From positions 1-64,000 of the forward strand of contig JAQYCU010000039.1 of the NCBI GenBank assembly GCA_028724545.1: DNA of 64,000 bases, in the 5' to 3' direction. This DNA comes from a bacterium. GTDB lineage: Bacteria > Bacillota > Clostridia > Lachnospirales > Lachnospiraceae. Position 1 is the stretch's first letter, and each line of letters begins with the position of its first letter. Below, in pieces: positions 56,511 through 64,000 of the stretch. The position numbers were made by a program, and so were the translations under genes. The notes below the pieces were generated by a model. It was not told the origin of the DNA. It ran no database searches and saw nothing but the letters and a program-made list of their open reading frames with translations.

Positions 56511-56996
56511 ATGAAAGAGCAAATTTTAAATGCAATCAGCAAAAATGGTCGTTTTTCAACAGAAGACCTGGCTGCCATGCTGGCGACAGATGAAGAAACG
56601 ATTAGAAAAGAAATTAAAGAAATGGAAGAGGATAATGTGATTTGTGGCTATCCGACGCTGATTAACTGGGACCAGACGGATTGCGAAAAAGTAACAGCGT
56701 TAATTGAAGTAAAAGTAACGCCACAACGTGATATGGGATTTAACAAAGTGGCAGAGCGTATTTACCGTTTTGAGGAAGTAGAGAGCGTGTATCTGATGTC
56801 CGGTGGTTTTGACTTAACGGTTATTATTCAGGGAAAGAGTATGAAAGAAGTGGCAAGATTTGTTTCGGAGAAACTGTCAACTCTGGAATATGTCAACAGC
56901 ACGGCGACTTATTTTGTCCTGAAAAAATATAAAGAGCATGGACTGATTATGACAAAAGATAATAACGAATCAGAAAGGATGTTGATAACACCATGA
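56511..56996 (+). CDS. Lrp/AsnC family transcriptional regulator
   Basis: 161 residues. An N-terminal winged helix-turn-helix (NGRFSTEDLAAMLATDEETIRKEIKEMEEDNVICGY) and a C-terminal RAM/AsnC ligand domain (ALIEVKVTPQRDMGFNKVAERIYRFEEVESVYLMSGGFDLTVII). It is cotranscribed with the aminotransferase gene (4-bp ATGA overlap), so it probably controls that gene in response to an amino acid. GAGGT precedes the ATG. Confidence 0.93.
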   Translation: MKEQILNAISKNGRFSTEDLAAMLATDEETIRKEIKEMEEDNVICGYPTLINWDQTDCEKVTALIEVKVTPQRDMGFNKVAERIYRFEEVESVYLMSGGFDLTVIIQGKSMKEVARFVSEKLSTLEYVNSTATYFVLKKYKEHGLIMTKDNNESERMLITP

Positions 56997-58171
56997 GAGA
57001 TCCATTGTCCAAAAAGATAAAGAACATAGAGCCATCCGGTATTCGTAAATTTTTTGATATTGTAAGTGAAATGAAGGACGCCATATCGCTTGGTGTCGGA
57101 GAACCTGATTTTGATACGCCGTGGCATATCAGGGAAGAAGGCATTTATTCGCTGGAACGTGGACGGACTTTTTATACATCAAATGCCGGTTTAAAGGAAT
57201 TAAAGCAGGAAATTTCTTATTATCTGAAACGACGCTTTGATTTGGAATATGATGCAAATCATGAGATTATTATGACTGTCGGGGGAAGTGAAGCAATCGA
57301 CGCAGCATTTCGTGCTATGCTGGATGCAGGCGATGAAGTCTTGATTCCTCAGCCAAGTTATGTTTCGTATGAGCCGTGTGCCATTCTGGCAGATGGAGTG
57401 CCGGTTACTATCCGTTTACGGGAAGAGGACCAGTTTAAACTGACAAAAGACCAGCTGCTGGAAGCGATTACGGATAAGACGAAAATACTGGTTCTGCCAT
57501 TTCCGAACAATCCAACCGGTGCGATTATGACAAAAGAAGATTTGCAGGAAATAGCAGATGTTGTGATTGAAAAAGATTTATATGTGCTTTCGGATGAAAT
57601 TTATTCGGAACTTACATACTCCGGCAGGCATGTTTCAATTGCTTCCTTGCCGGGAATGAAGGAGAGAACAATTGTTATCAATGGTTTCTCCAAGTCTTAT
57701 GCAATGACGGGATGGCGTCTGGGATATGCCTGTGGACCACGGGTTATTTTGGACCAGATGCTCAAAATACATCAGTTTGCCATTATGTGTGCACCGACGA
57801 CCAGCCAGTATGCAGCCGTGGAAGCAATGCGCAATGGAGATGATGATGTAGAACAGATGCGTAATGCTTATAACCAGCGCAGAAACTTTTTGATGAAAGC
57901 TTTTCGGGAAATGGGACTGCAGTGTTTTGAACCGTTTGGCGCGTTTTATGTATTCCCATCCATCAAAGAATTTGGTATGACTTCGGAAGAATTTGCGAAC
58001 CGTCTGCTACGGGAAGAAAAAGTGGCAGTTGTTCCAGGAACAGCATTTGGTGAATGTGGCGAGGGATTTTTGCGTATCTCGTATGCCTATTCCATAGACA
58101 GTCTGAAAGAGGCGTTGGGACGTTTGCAGTCCTTTATTGAAAGACTTCGTAAGGAGAAAGAAACATGCTAA
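56993..58171 (+). CDS. Class I/II pyridoxal-phosphate aminotransferase
   Basis: 392 residues. Fold type I features: GVGEPDFDTPWHI, PLP-contacting VGGSEAIDAAFRA, FPNNPTGAIM, SDEIYSELTY, Schiff-base Lys in INGFSKSYAMTGWRLGY and Arg of FLRISYAYS. Likely acts on aromatic or other amino acids; the specificity is not clear. It overlaps the Lrp-type gene by 4 bp and trmL by 7 bp, so all three form a tight operon. Confidence 0.94.
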   Translation: MRDPLSKKIKNIEPSGIRKFFDIVSEMKDAISLGVGEPDFDTPWHIREEGIYSLERGRTFYTSNAGLKELKQEISYYLKRRFDLEYDANHEIIMTVGGSEAIDAAFRAMLDAGDEVLIPQPSYVSYEPCAILADGVPVTIRLREEDQFKLTKDQLLEAITDKTKILVLPFPNNPTGAIMTKEDLQEIADVVIEKDLYVLSDEIYSELTYSGRHVSIASLPGMKERTIVINGFSKSYAMTGWRLGYACGPRVILDQMLKIHQFAIMCAPTTSQYAAVEAMRNGDDDVEQMRNAYNQRRNFLMKAFREMGLQCFEPFGAFYVFPSIKEFGMTSEEFANRLLREEKVAVVPGTAFGECGEGFLRISYAYSIDSLKEALGRLQSFIERLRKEKETC

Positions 58172-58668
58172 ATATTGTATTATTAGAGCCGGAAATGCCG
58201 GCAAATACAGGAAATATAGGAAGAACCTGCTGTGCGACGGGAACGCGTCTTCATTTGATTGAACCAATGGGATTTAAAATCAATGATAAAATGTTAAAAA
58301 GAGCAGGTCTGGATTATTGGGAGCATCTTGATGTGACAGTATATGATTGTCTGGAGGATTTCTTTGAACAAAATCCGGATGCCGTCGGCAAGATGTTCAT
58401 GGCAACAACAAAAGCCAAACAGAATTATTCTGAAGTATCTTATCCAGAAGATGCATACATAATGTTTGGAAAAGAAAGTGCCGGTATTCCGGAAGAAATA
58501 CTGGTCGATTACGAGGAAACAGCGATTCGCATCCCAATGAATGAAAAAATCCGTTCGCTGAATCTGTCCAACTCGGTAGCAATCGTGTTGTATGAGGCAT
58601 TGCGACAGAATCATTTTGGCTCGATGCAGATAGAGGGGGATTTGCACAGACTGCACTGGAAGGAATAG
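58165..58668 (+). CDS. trmL: tRNA (cytidine(34)-2'-O)-methyltransferase
   Basis: 167 residues, a minimal SPOUT domain: ML-NIVLLEPEMPANTGNIGRTCCATG, FGKESAGIPEEIL and IRSLNLSNSVAIVLYEALRQ, the last two forming the SAM knot. It methylates the wobble base of tRNA-Leu. Overlaps the aminotransferase stop by 7 bp, with AAGGAG upstream. Confidence 0.95.
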   Translation: MLNIVLLEPEMPANTGNIGRTCCATGTRLHLIEPMGFKINDKMLKRAGLDYWEHLDVTVYDCLEDFFEQNPDAVGKMFMATTKAKQNYSEVSYPEDAYIMFGKESAGIPEEILVDYEETAIRIPMNEKIRSLNLSNSVAIVLYEALRQNHFGSMQIEGDLHRLHWKE

Positions 58669-58977
58669 GGAAGGTGCTAGTTTTGTGGGATTTTTTGGAA
58701 TTTATTGGCCCCGGCACCATTACTTTACTTTTTATAAAAAGGGCACGCTCACGCTGCCCAAAAAAAGCAGCAGTACAAAGTATACTAAAAAACAGGATAC
58801 AAGTACTGGCGAGTTTGTAAGCACCCTTTTGTAGAAAAAGGAAACGAATGCTGCCGGGCAATTTAGATTGTGGAAAAATCCATTCCAAAACAATTCAGAG
58901 CAGAGGTGTAGAAGCGACACATTCCTTTCCAAAAAGGGCACAGCTGTACTGCGCAACAGCCGATTCGTGAAATGGCT
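58669..58977. other. Gene-free stretch with hairpins
   Basis: No convincing gene. It holds a GGTGC / GCACC pairing soon after trmL, a hairpin GGGCACGCTCACGCTGCCC (58741-58759) with a T-run only on the - strand, a second AAAAAGGGCAC (about 58932), and AACAGCC / GGCTGT near 58960. Small ORFs on both strands lack ribosome binding sites. Confidence 0.6.
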
Positions 58978-59118
58978 GTGATAAAAAAAGAACTTCCTAA
59001 CAGGCAGCTGTTAAACAGACACTGGTGCTTAGTTGGCGTATTTTGCCAACTTATGCACCACTGTGTTTGTTCCCAAGCGAAAGCGTGCTGCAGTAGGAAG
59101 TTCTTTTTTATCGCATGC
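58978..59118. other. 141-bp element with terminal inverted repeats and internal branched hairpins
   Basis: Ends TAAAAAAAGAACTTCCTA and TAGGAAGTTCTTTTTTA are inverted repeats of about 17 bp. Inside, AAACAGACACTGGTGC pairs with GCACCACTGTGTTTGTT around an inner stem AGTTGGC / GCCAACT, and AGCGAAAGCG forms a small GNRA-type hairpin. T-runs are present on both strands, so it can act as a bidirectional terminator for trmL and the Hsp70-like gene; a MITE or ncRNA is also possible. Confidence 0.7.
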
Positions 59119-59139
59119 CCTTCAACACATGCTGTTTCT

Positions 59140-62100
59140 TTAATAATTCAACTCAACGCGCACAATATTTTCCAGCATCTGTGCCGAATCAAAGTTATCA
59201 TTTGCAATAACGGTATATTCAATCGTATCTGGTGCAACGGCACGGTAATAGATGCCAGCATTCTCATAAGTCCTTGCCAGACGGCAGTTCTTTTTATATA
59301 CATCAAAAATACTAAGCGTACCACTGGCTGCCTCAGAGCGTGGCGAATAGTAAATAGCAAAATCTTCTGTTGAGGCATCACAAAGATAGGTCCATTTGTT
59401 ATATGGCAAAGATGGGTCTGAGATAACCTGGAAAAGATTTTTCTTTTTGTAGCCAATATAATAACGGAAACGGATATCAGAAGACTCATTTGTGATATTC
59501 TGGCTTTGTGGCATAATAATTTTAATACGTCCACCGGGACGGCCTTCCAAAAGACCGAAAGCAACGCCCGTTTTTCCGTTTGGTTTCGTAATCGCTGCCA
59601 GCGTATCTTCTTCTGACGGCTGTGAAATATTCTGTGCCAAATCCCCAATATCAGAAACGCTTTGTGCCAAATCACTGATACCACCCTGCTGCGTCAAAGC
59701 TTCGATAGCAGAAGGTGTATTTTTAGGTGCAGCGATATTCGTGATATTGCTGGTTGCAGCAGACTGCTGTGCAGCTTCAATGCCAGACAACACTTTGGAA
59801 GTTGGAGCAACTCCTTTCTTTGTGTCTGTCATACCAAGAGCAGGATGCAGACGGAAGAAATCATTGCCAATGCTTCCGTTAACGTGATGCTGTAAGTCAG
59901 ATGCATATGTAATCATATAGGTTTCAAAAAGGTCTGTTAATATCTGTGAACGGCTTCCGTTTCCGGCAAGGAAAATGTGAACACAGTTGATATCAGTTCC
60001 TAATTTGCCCTTAAAAGTTGCTTTCAGACATTCAAAGAAGTTTGCGATACCAAGTTCAATTCGTTTATGTAACAATTTGTCCAGTACCTGAATATTAACG
60101 TCCAGTTCGTAATTTAATTTCTGTTCGCCGGTGCGTGTAAACAGTGGAAGTTTAATTTTGCCGGACTGGTAAAGGCTTGCATAATTTTTATCGCGCTCCC
60201 AGAATGGACGGAGTTTTTCCATTAACTGCCGTGTATTGAGTTTTGCTTCCTGCGAATTTGTAATCAGCGATTCGCTTCCCGGGAAAGGCTGACACTCTGG
60301 AGGCAGTGAAAATGTAATATTGTCTTCACGCAGTTTGTCCTGATTTGCACGGAATACTTCATAAGACATCAGCTGCAGGAGGTTTTCACCACCAAGATAC
60401 TGGTCGCCACCACTTCCGTAGCATTCTAACACATAATCATATCTGCGACTGTCGGCAGCATCTGGTGTATGCCAGTGTCCGAAGTCAAAGTCGGTTGTAC
60501 CACCGCCGAAATCAAAGATACCGTAATAGACTTCTTTTTCGCCATTTTCAAGGTCAAAGCCATATTCCTCCAAAGCACAGATAGCATAAGCAGCTGGCTC
60601 AGAAGTACCTTTCATAACACGGAAGTTTTTCATAATTTCTTCGTCGTGCAAAATAGATTCTGGCAGAGATTTTTTGATACCACGGTAAAAACTGTCTACA
60701 ATCTTATCGCAGATAGCATGTTCAAATGTAACAGGAAAAGAAAGTAAATAGTTTAAGAAGATACCATTGTTCATATTGTTAATGGCAAGTCCTATGTAAT
60801 AAGCATAAATTTCAATTGGGTTGAAATCGTCCTCGCCGATTTCTGAAAATGGTGGAAGTGAAATGTCATTTCCAGATTTATCCTTTAAACGGATTTGTTT
60901 CTTCTGGCTGCCTGCCCACTGCTTTAGTTCATTAAAATAAGTATAATAGTCGTTGCTTGTGCTGTTCATCATACTGTTTACGGCAGTGTGGGAGATTGTC
61001 AAATCTTCCCATAAAGTATCAGGACGGCCTTCTTTCTGATGATATAATTCCATAAACCGTTCCAGATTAATTAATTCCATTACGGTAGGGTTTTCATACT
61101 GCATCAAATCAGCTTTTTTAGAAAAATGGCTGGTACCGATTCTCATAGGAATGATTCGTTCCGTATTATCCTGATATACGACAACGGTACTTTTCGTACC
61201 AAAATCAATACCAATAATGCCGTTTGGTTTGATATCGGCAGCAGGATTACGCGCAATCATTGGCGTGTTAACTTTTGCCGTGTATTTAAATGATGTGTGC
61301 TGGTCCTGCCAGAGATTCCAGTGTCCGCGGTTTGGGTCAATCAGAATATTTTCGTCATACCGGTCAAAATCTGCCCGTAACTGGTCGCAGGAAAGCAGAT
61401 GGTCTTTCAAAATCTGTATAGTAGAATCCGACAAATTGTCAAGGGAAATAGTTTTTTCATTGACATCATACAGGAAAGAAGAACGGTAGGCGTTGTCTGA
61501 AATAAATTTAGCTTCGCCGTTCATAATACTTTCCAGAATGACATCCTCACGTATTTTGATAATATCTCCATTCCATTCAAAACAGTCTTTGTTTGTCTGA
61601 TACAGAGAAAGTACATGCTCATAAGTGGAAATTAAATCAGCCGGCAGGTCATCTGGCACCAATTCGTTATCCAGCCAGAAAAAAAGCGTCTTTGCCGGAG
61701 AAATTTCTTCGCTGTCCATTCCATTTAGCCGGTAAAGTGGAATGTGATATGCCTCCAGTTTGGAAAAACCATTCCAACGCTTGGTGCGTATACCGTCTGC
61801 GTGAATTGCTTTACGGAAATCCATCACAGTAAAGAATCCGTCAAATAAATATTCCGGACAAAAATCATATAGTTTGTCAAACTTGCCACCAAAGGAACGT
61901 TTAAATTCGTTCATTGTCATCAGAGTGCCGTTGTAACCGTTAAATTCTTCGTGAAACGTAACCGGGTCATAGGTATGCTTTAAAGAGCAGTGGCCAAGTT
62001 CAAAATTATTCAGATTGGGGAATATGGCAACAACAGCGTTATTGTAGAGAACATCCTTGTTGCTGATATAAAACCAGTCCGAGTGCTTCGTGTGCTCGGT

Positions 62101-62244
62101 AATATAACTGCGCATATGCTCAAAAAACGCTGTTAATAACGCAGACTGTTTTTTGATTAATACGGGTATGTGTTCTTCAATCACCTCGTGAAAAAGGTCT
62201 TCTCCGATTGCAATTTTATCGACCTGTTTTGTTGTAATATTCAT
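59140..62244 (-). CDS. Divergent Hsp70-like ATPase with long N-terminal extension
   Basis: 1034 residues. Residues 1-340 are an unrecognised soluble region. The actin/Hsp70 ATPase domain follows: phosphate-1 loop GIDFGTKSTVVVY (about 345-357), GTSEPAAYAICALEEYG, phosphate-2 GIFDFGGGTTDFDFG (about 575-590) and adenosine motif FLAGNGSRSQILTDLF (near 770). The usual Hsp70 substrate-binding domain is absent; a low-complexity linker (about 800-880) and a beta-rich C-terminus (IRFRYYIGYKKKNLFQVI...) replace it. No signal peptide. AGGAGG precedes the ATG. The upstream coiled-coil gene is its likely operon partner. Function unknown; non-canonical chaperone-like ATPase. Confidence 0.8.
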   Translation of the reverse strand: MNITTKQVDKIAIGEDLFHEVIEEHIPVLIKKQSALLTAFFEHMRSYITEHTKHSDWFYISNKDVLYNNAVVAIFPNLNNFELGHCSLKHTYDPVTFHEEFNGYNGTLMTMNEFKRSFGGKFDKLYDFCPEYLFDGFFTVMDFRKAIHADGIRTKRWNGFSKLEAYHIPLYRLNGMDSEEISPAKTLFFWLDNELVPDDLPADLISTYEHVLSLYQTNKDCFEWNGDIIKIREDVILESIMNGEAKFISDNAYRSSFLYDVNEKTISLDNLSDSTIQILKDHLLSCDQLRADFDRYDENILIDPNRGHWNLWQDQHTSFKYTAKVNTPMIARNPAADIKPNGIIGIDFGTKSTVVVYQDNTERIIPMRIGTSHFSKKADLMQYENPTVMELINLERFMELYHQKEGRPDTLWEDLTISHTAVNSMMNSTSNDYYTYFNELKQWAGSQKKQIRLKDKSGNDISLPPFSEIGEDDFNPIEIYAYYIGLAINNMNNGIFLNYLLSFPVTFEHAICDKIVDSFYRGIKKSLPESILHDEEIMKNFRVMKGTSEPAAYAICALEEYGFDLENGEKEVYYGIFDFGGGTTDFDFGHWHTPDAADSRRYDYVLECYGSGGDQYLGGENLLQLMSYEVFRANQDKLREDNITFSLPPECQPFPGSESLITNSQEAKLNTRQLMEKLRPFWERDKNYASLYQSGKIKLPLFTRTGEQKLNYELDVNIQVLDKLLHKRIELGIANFFECLKATFKGKLGTDINCVHIFLAGNGSRSQILTDLFETYMITYASDLQHHVNGSIGNDFFRLHPALGMTDTKKGVAPTSKVLSGIEAAQQSAATSNITNIAAPKNTPSAIEALTQQGGISDLAQSVSDIGDLAQNISQPSEEDTLAAITKPNGKTGVAFGLLEGRPGGRIKIIMPQSQNITNESSDIRFRYYIGYKKKNLFQVISDPSLPYNKWTYLCDASTEDFAIYYSPRSEAASGTLSIFDVYKKNCRLARTYENAGIYYRAVAPDTIEYTVIANDNFDSAQMLENIVRVELNY

Positions 62245-62303
62245 ATGTGCCTCCTTTTCCCTATACGGACCTCAATATTATATTTGTTTTTGCTGCAGGA
62301 ATA

Positions 62304-62861
62304 CTAATTAATTTCTACAACTGATTTTTTAATTACTTCTCCGGTAAAAGCATTTGTCAGACCAGACAGCAGAACATTGGTAATTGCGCCTGCCGGCTTG
62401 CTTTTTTGCGTACGGATGTGTAAATCAACATCGAAAATATCGCCAATTGCTGTATTCTGTATCCCCAAAAGAGGAGATTCATTTGTCCCATTATACAGAT
62501 GGACAAAATAGGTAATGATTTCGGAAAGAATGGCGACATCAGCCATATTTCCATTCAAAGCCTCTGAACGTGCAAATTCCCAAAGTGCATCAATATTGCC
62601 GGGCTGAACGCCACAAGCTAAAAATTCTTCAAAAGAAGTCCCTTTGAAAATGCCACTCAATGCTTCCAGACTAGGCTCAGACAGGCTTTGATATTTATAA
62701 AAAGTCTGTGTCTGTCGTTGGAAAATTCCCTTGAACTGAAAATATTTTCCCTTATACTCGTCACGCATTTTTTCCGTTTGCAGCAGTTTTTCTTGCGTCG
62801 ATGCTAATTTTTGCTGCAATTCTTCCATTTGTAAATTTACATCATTTTGCTGCTCTGGCAT
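62304..62861 (-). CDS. Small coiled-coil protein paired with the Hsp70-like gene
   Basis: 185 residues. An N-terminal coiled coil of about 50 residues (VNLQMEELQQKLASTQEKLLQTEKMRDEYKGKY) and a compact domain (FQRQTQTFYKYQSLSEPSLEALSGIFKG; LCGVQPGNIDALWEFARSEA-like text). The layout of a coiled coil plus small domain recalls GrpE, the nucleotide exchange factor of Hsp70, but I see no GrpE motif. GGGGG lies before the ATG at 62861; the track start four codons earlier has no site. The 59-bp gap to the Hsp70-like gene suggests one operon. Confidence 0.65.
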   Translation of the reverse strand: MPEQQNDVNLQMEELQQKLASTQEKLLQTEKMRDEYKGKYFQFKGIFQRQTQTFYKYQSLSEPSLEALSGIFKGTSFEEFLACGVQPGNIDALWEFARSEALNGNMADVAILSEIITYFVHLYNGTNESPLLGIQNTAIGDIFDVDLHIRTQKSKPAGAITNVLLSGLTNAFTGEVIKKSVVEIN

Positions 62862-63027
62862 AAATACCCCCATAAATAATTTGAAATACCTGTATCTGAT
62901 ATTACTAAAATATAACTACAATTAAGTATACCATATGTCAGAAAAGGTGGAAAGAAAAAGTTAAGGGAAACGGCAAATCTGACGAAGTAAATAATAGAAA
63001 ATATCAGGAAATGAAATGGGGAATATC

Positions 63028-64000
63028 ATGGATATTAAGAATATTGCTGCTTACGGAAAGCAGATGGTGGAAAAAAATGCAGCCAGTGTCAATTCTTTTT
63101 CAAATATATGCAGTAAAGAAACAAAGAAAACGGGAGATATTGCCGATATGGTATCGGTTGGCACGGGTGCATCGATGACAGATACGGGAGCTTATTTGCC
63201 GGAAAGTCATTTGGAAGATACGGCAAATGCGACAGAAGCAAATTTGCAGAAACAGGAAAATCTTGCCGTGCTGACGGGAAAAGATTATGAAGAGATAGAG
63301 CAGGAAGAAGGCTCTGTATCCGATATGGAGCAGGAGAGCGCAGAGCGTGCTGCTGAAAAGATAAAAGAGCAAAAAGCATTAGATGCTGTCAGAATGCAGC
63401 AGGGGCTTCAGGTAAGAGAAGAACTCAAAGAGGAACTGGAGCAGATACAGGCAAACGGATTTTTGTCGCAGAAAAGCGAGGAGCAGTTGCGCCAACTGTT
63501 AGAAGAGGCCGGTATCCCGGCAACGAAAGAGAATGTTTCACAGGTGCTTACGGCACTTGGAATGGCACAGGAGGCGTTACAGTTAAGCGACCAGTCAAAG
63601 GCATTCCTGATAGAACAGAATCTGCTTCCTACCATAGAAAATCTGTATCAGGGCAAGTATTCCACACAGGGAACGACAAGTGCCAAAACCGTACAGGAAT
63701 TTTCTGAATATGAAGAGCAGATTAACCGTATTCTGGAGCAGTGTGGGAAAAACAGCGAAGCAGACAAACTTTCGGCAAAATGGCTGTTTGCACACGAACT
63801 TCCTGTGAATGAGGTTACTTTGTCGCAGATGGAGAGTCTGCAAAAGATGCAGGAAACAATGACAATGCCAAAAGTCTTAGAGCAGATAGTTTTTTCTATG
63901 TTATCAGGATATGCTGCCAAAGATGCAAATCTGGATACGGAAGGATATGAACAGGCAAGAGATGTTGTGACGAATCTGGCACAGGTGTCGGATGAGGTGA
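63028..64000 (+). CDS. Unrecognised protein (possibly DUF6240), 3' end outside window
   Basis: An open frame from ATG (GGGG upstream) to the window end, missing from the track because it has no stop here: MDIKNIAAYGKQMVEKNAAS and more than 320 residues. It is hydrophilic, rich in Glu, Gln and Lys, with helical stretches (REELKEELEQIQANGFLSQKSEEQLRQLLEEAG). It resembles what I recall as DUF6240, seen near flagellar genes in motile Lachnospiraceae, but I cannot confirm this. No signal peptide. Confidence 0.6.
   Translation, partial: MDIKNIAAYGKQMVEKNAASVNSFSNICSKETKKTGDIADMVSVGTGASMTDTGAYLPESHLEDTANATEANLQKQENLAVLTGKDYEEIEQEEGSVSDMEQESAERAAEKIKEQKALDAVRMQQGLQVREELKEELEQIQANGFLSQKSEEQLRQLLEEAGIPATKENVSQVLTALGMAQEALQLSDQSKAFLIEQNLLPTIENLYQGKYSTQGTTSAKTVQEFSEYEEQINRILEQCGKNSEADKLSAKWLFAHELPVNEVTLSQMESLQKMQETMTMPKVLEQIVFSMLSGYAAKDANLDTEGYEQARDVVTNLAQVSDEV

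Noticed and set aside
58732-58956. Possible type I toxin-like hydrophobic peptide on the - strand (VLVSCFLVYFVLLLFLG)
   Set aside because: The hydrophobic end is attractive, but the frame lacks a spaced Shine-Dalgarno sequence, a convincing promoter and an antisense RNA; kept only as a gene-free region.
58972-59373. 133-residue + strand ORF across the structured element
   Set aside because: It runs through the inverted-repeat element into the antisense of the Hsp70-like gene; no ribosome binding site.
62304-62861. True GrpE
   Set aside because: Only the overall layout fits; no GrpE signature is visible, so it is called a coiled-coil partner.
62941-63027. Sigma-28 flagellar promoter before the last gene
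   Set aside because: AAAGTTAA is present but no GCCGATAA-like -10 at the right distance.

Overview
The window looks like a chromosomal segment of a low-GC Gram-positive Clostridia, most likely a Lachnospiraceae gut bacterium. The evidence is the mrnC-rlmB-sigma factor order typical of Firmicutes, a large SRP RNA beside tadA, Val T-box control of ilvBN, an FtsEX-murein hydrolase-CtpA cluster, strong AGGAGG ribosome binding sites and many TTGACA-17-TATAAT promoters. The genus cannot be fixed from sequence alone. I see no insertion sequence, phage, CRISPR array or integron, and gene order looks mostly like core genome.

Layout. 1-3.8 kb: three tRNAs (Glu partial, Cys, Thr), a DMT exporter, mini-RNase III, a 23S rRNA methyltransferase and a sigma-70 factor. 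3.9-7 kb: a polar amino acid ABC importer (fused binding protein and permease plus ATPase) and two small proteins. 7-11.7 kb: a secreted beta-lactamase-fold protein whose catalytic residues are replaced, then a T-box leader and ilvBN. 11.7-22.4 kb: housekeeping genes (M50-like protease, RsmF-type methyltransferase, nitrilase, CBS-type pyrophosphatase, Mrp, tadA) mixed with poorly known Lachnospiraceae proteins. 22.5-31 kb: SRP RNA, a large cNMP-binding-domain protein, a cell-envelope pair (LytR_C protein and TagA-like glycosyltransferase), YitT, a stand-alone sugar-importer ATPase and a CdaR-like regulator. 32-36.3 kb: ftsE-ftsX-PcsB-like hydrolase-ctpA, a cell-division peptidoglycan remodelling unit.

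36.3-44.6 kb is the most interesting accessory region. It is a complete Agr-type peptide quorum-sensing locus: a LytTR regulator and GHKL kinase, then an agrD precursor too short for the ORF track and agrB. A secreted GH5 glycanase starts 13 bp after agrB, apparently in the same transcript. The agrDB leader has a pair of 21-bp-spaced repeats suited to a LytTR regulator, a 24-codon upstream ORF with its own Shine-Dalgarno sequence, and a perfect 10-bp hairpin at the end of that ORF. A 986-residue modular surface protein follows from its own promoter. The simplest reading is density-controlled production of a polysaccharide-degrading enzyme.

44.7-58.7 kb: thiamin thiazole salvage (thiW-thiM), an HD-GYP phosphodiesterase, a large secreted 5'-nucleotidase-type protein, endonuclease III, a VanW protein, an AIR synthase-like protein, and an Lrp regulator-aminotransferase-trmL operon. 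58.7-59.1 kb is gene-free and strongly structured. 59.1-62.9 kb holds a divergent Hsp70-like ATPase of 1034 residues preceded by a small coiled-coil protein, a candidate uncharacterised chaperone-like module. The window ends inside an unrecognised + strand gene.

Many start codons in the ORF track were moved downstream to the ATG that has a proper Shine-Dalgarno sequence. Several intergenic spacers consist of purine-rich short tandem duplications, a recurring feature of this genome. All functional calls rest on motif recognition by eye; no database search was run.
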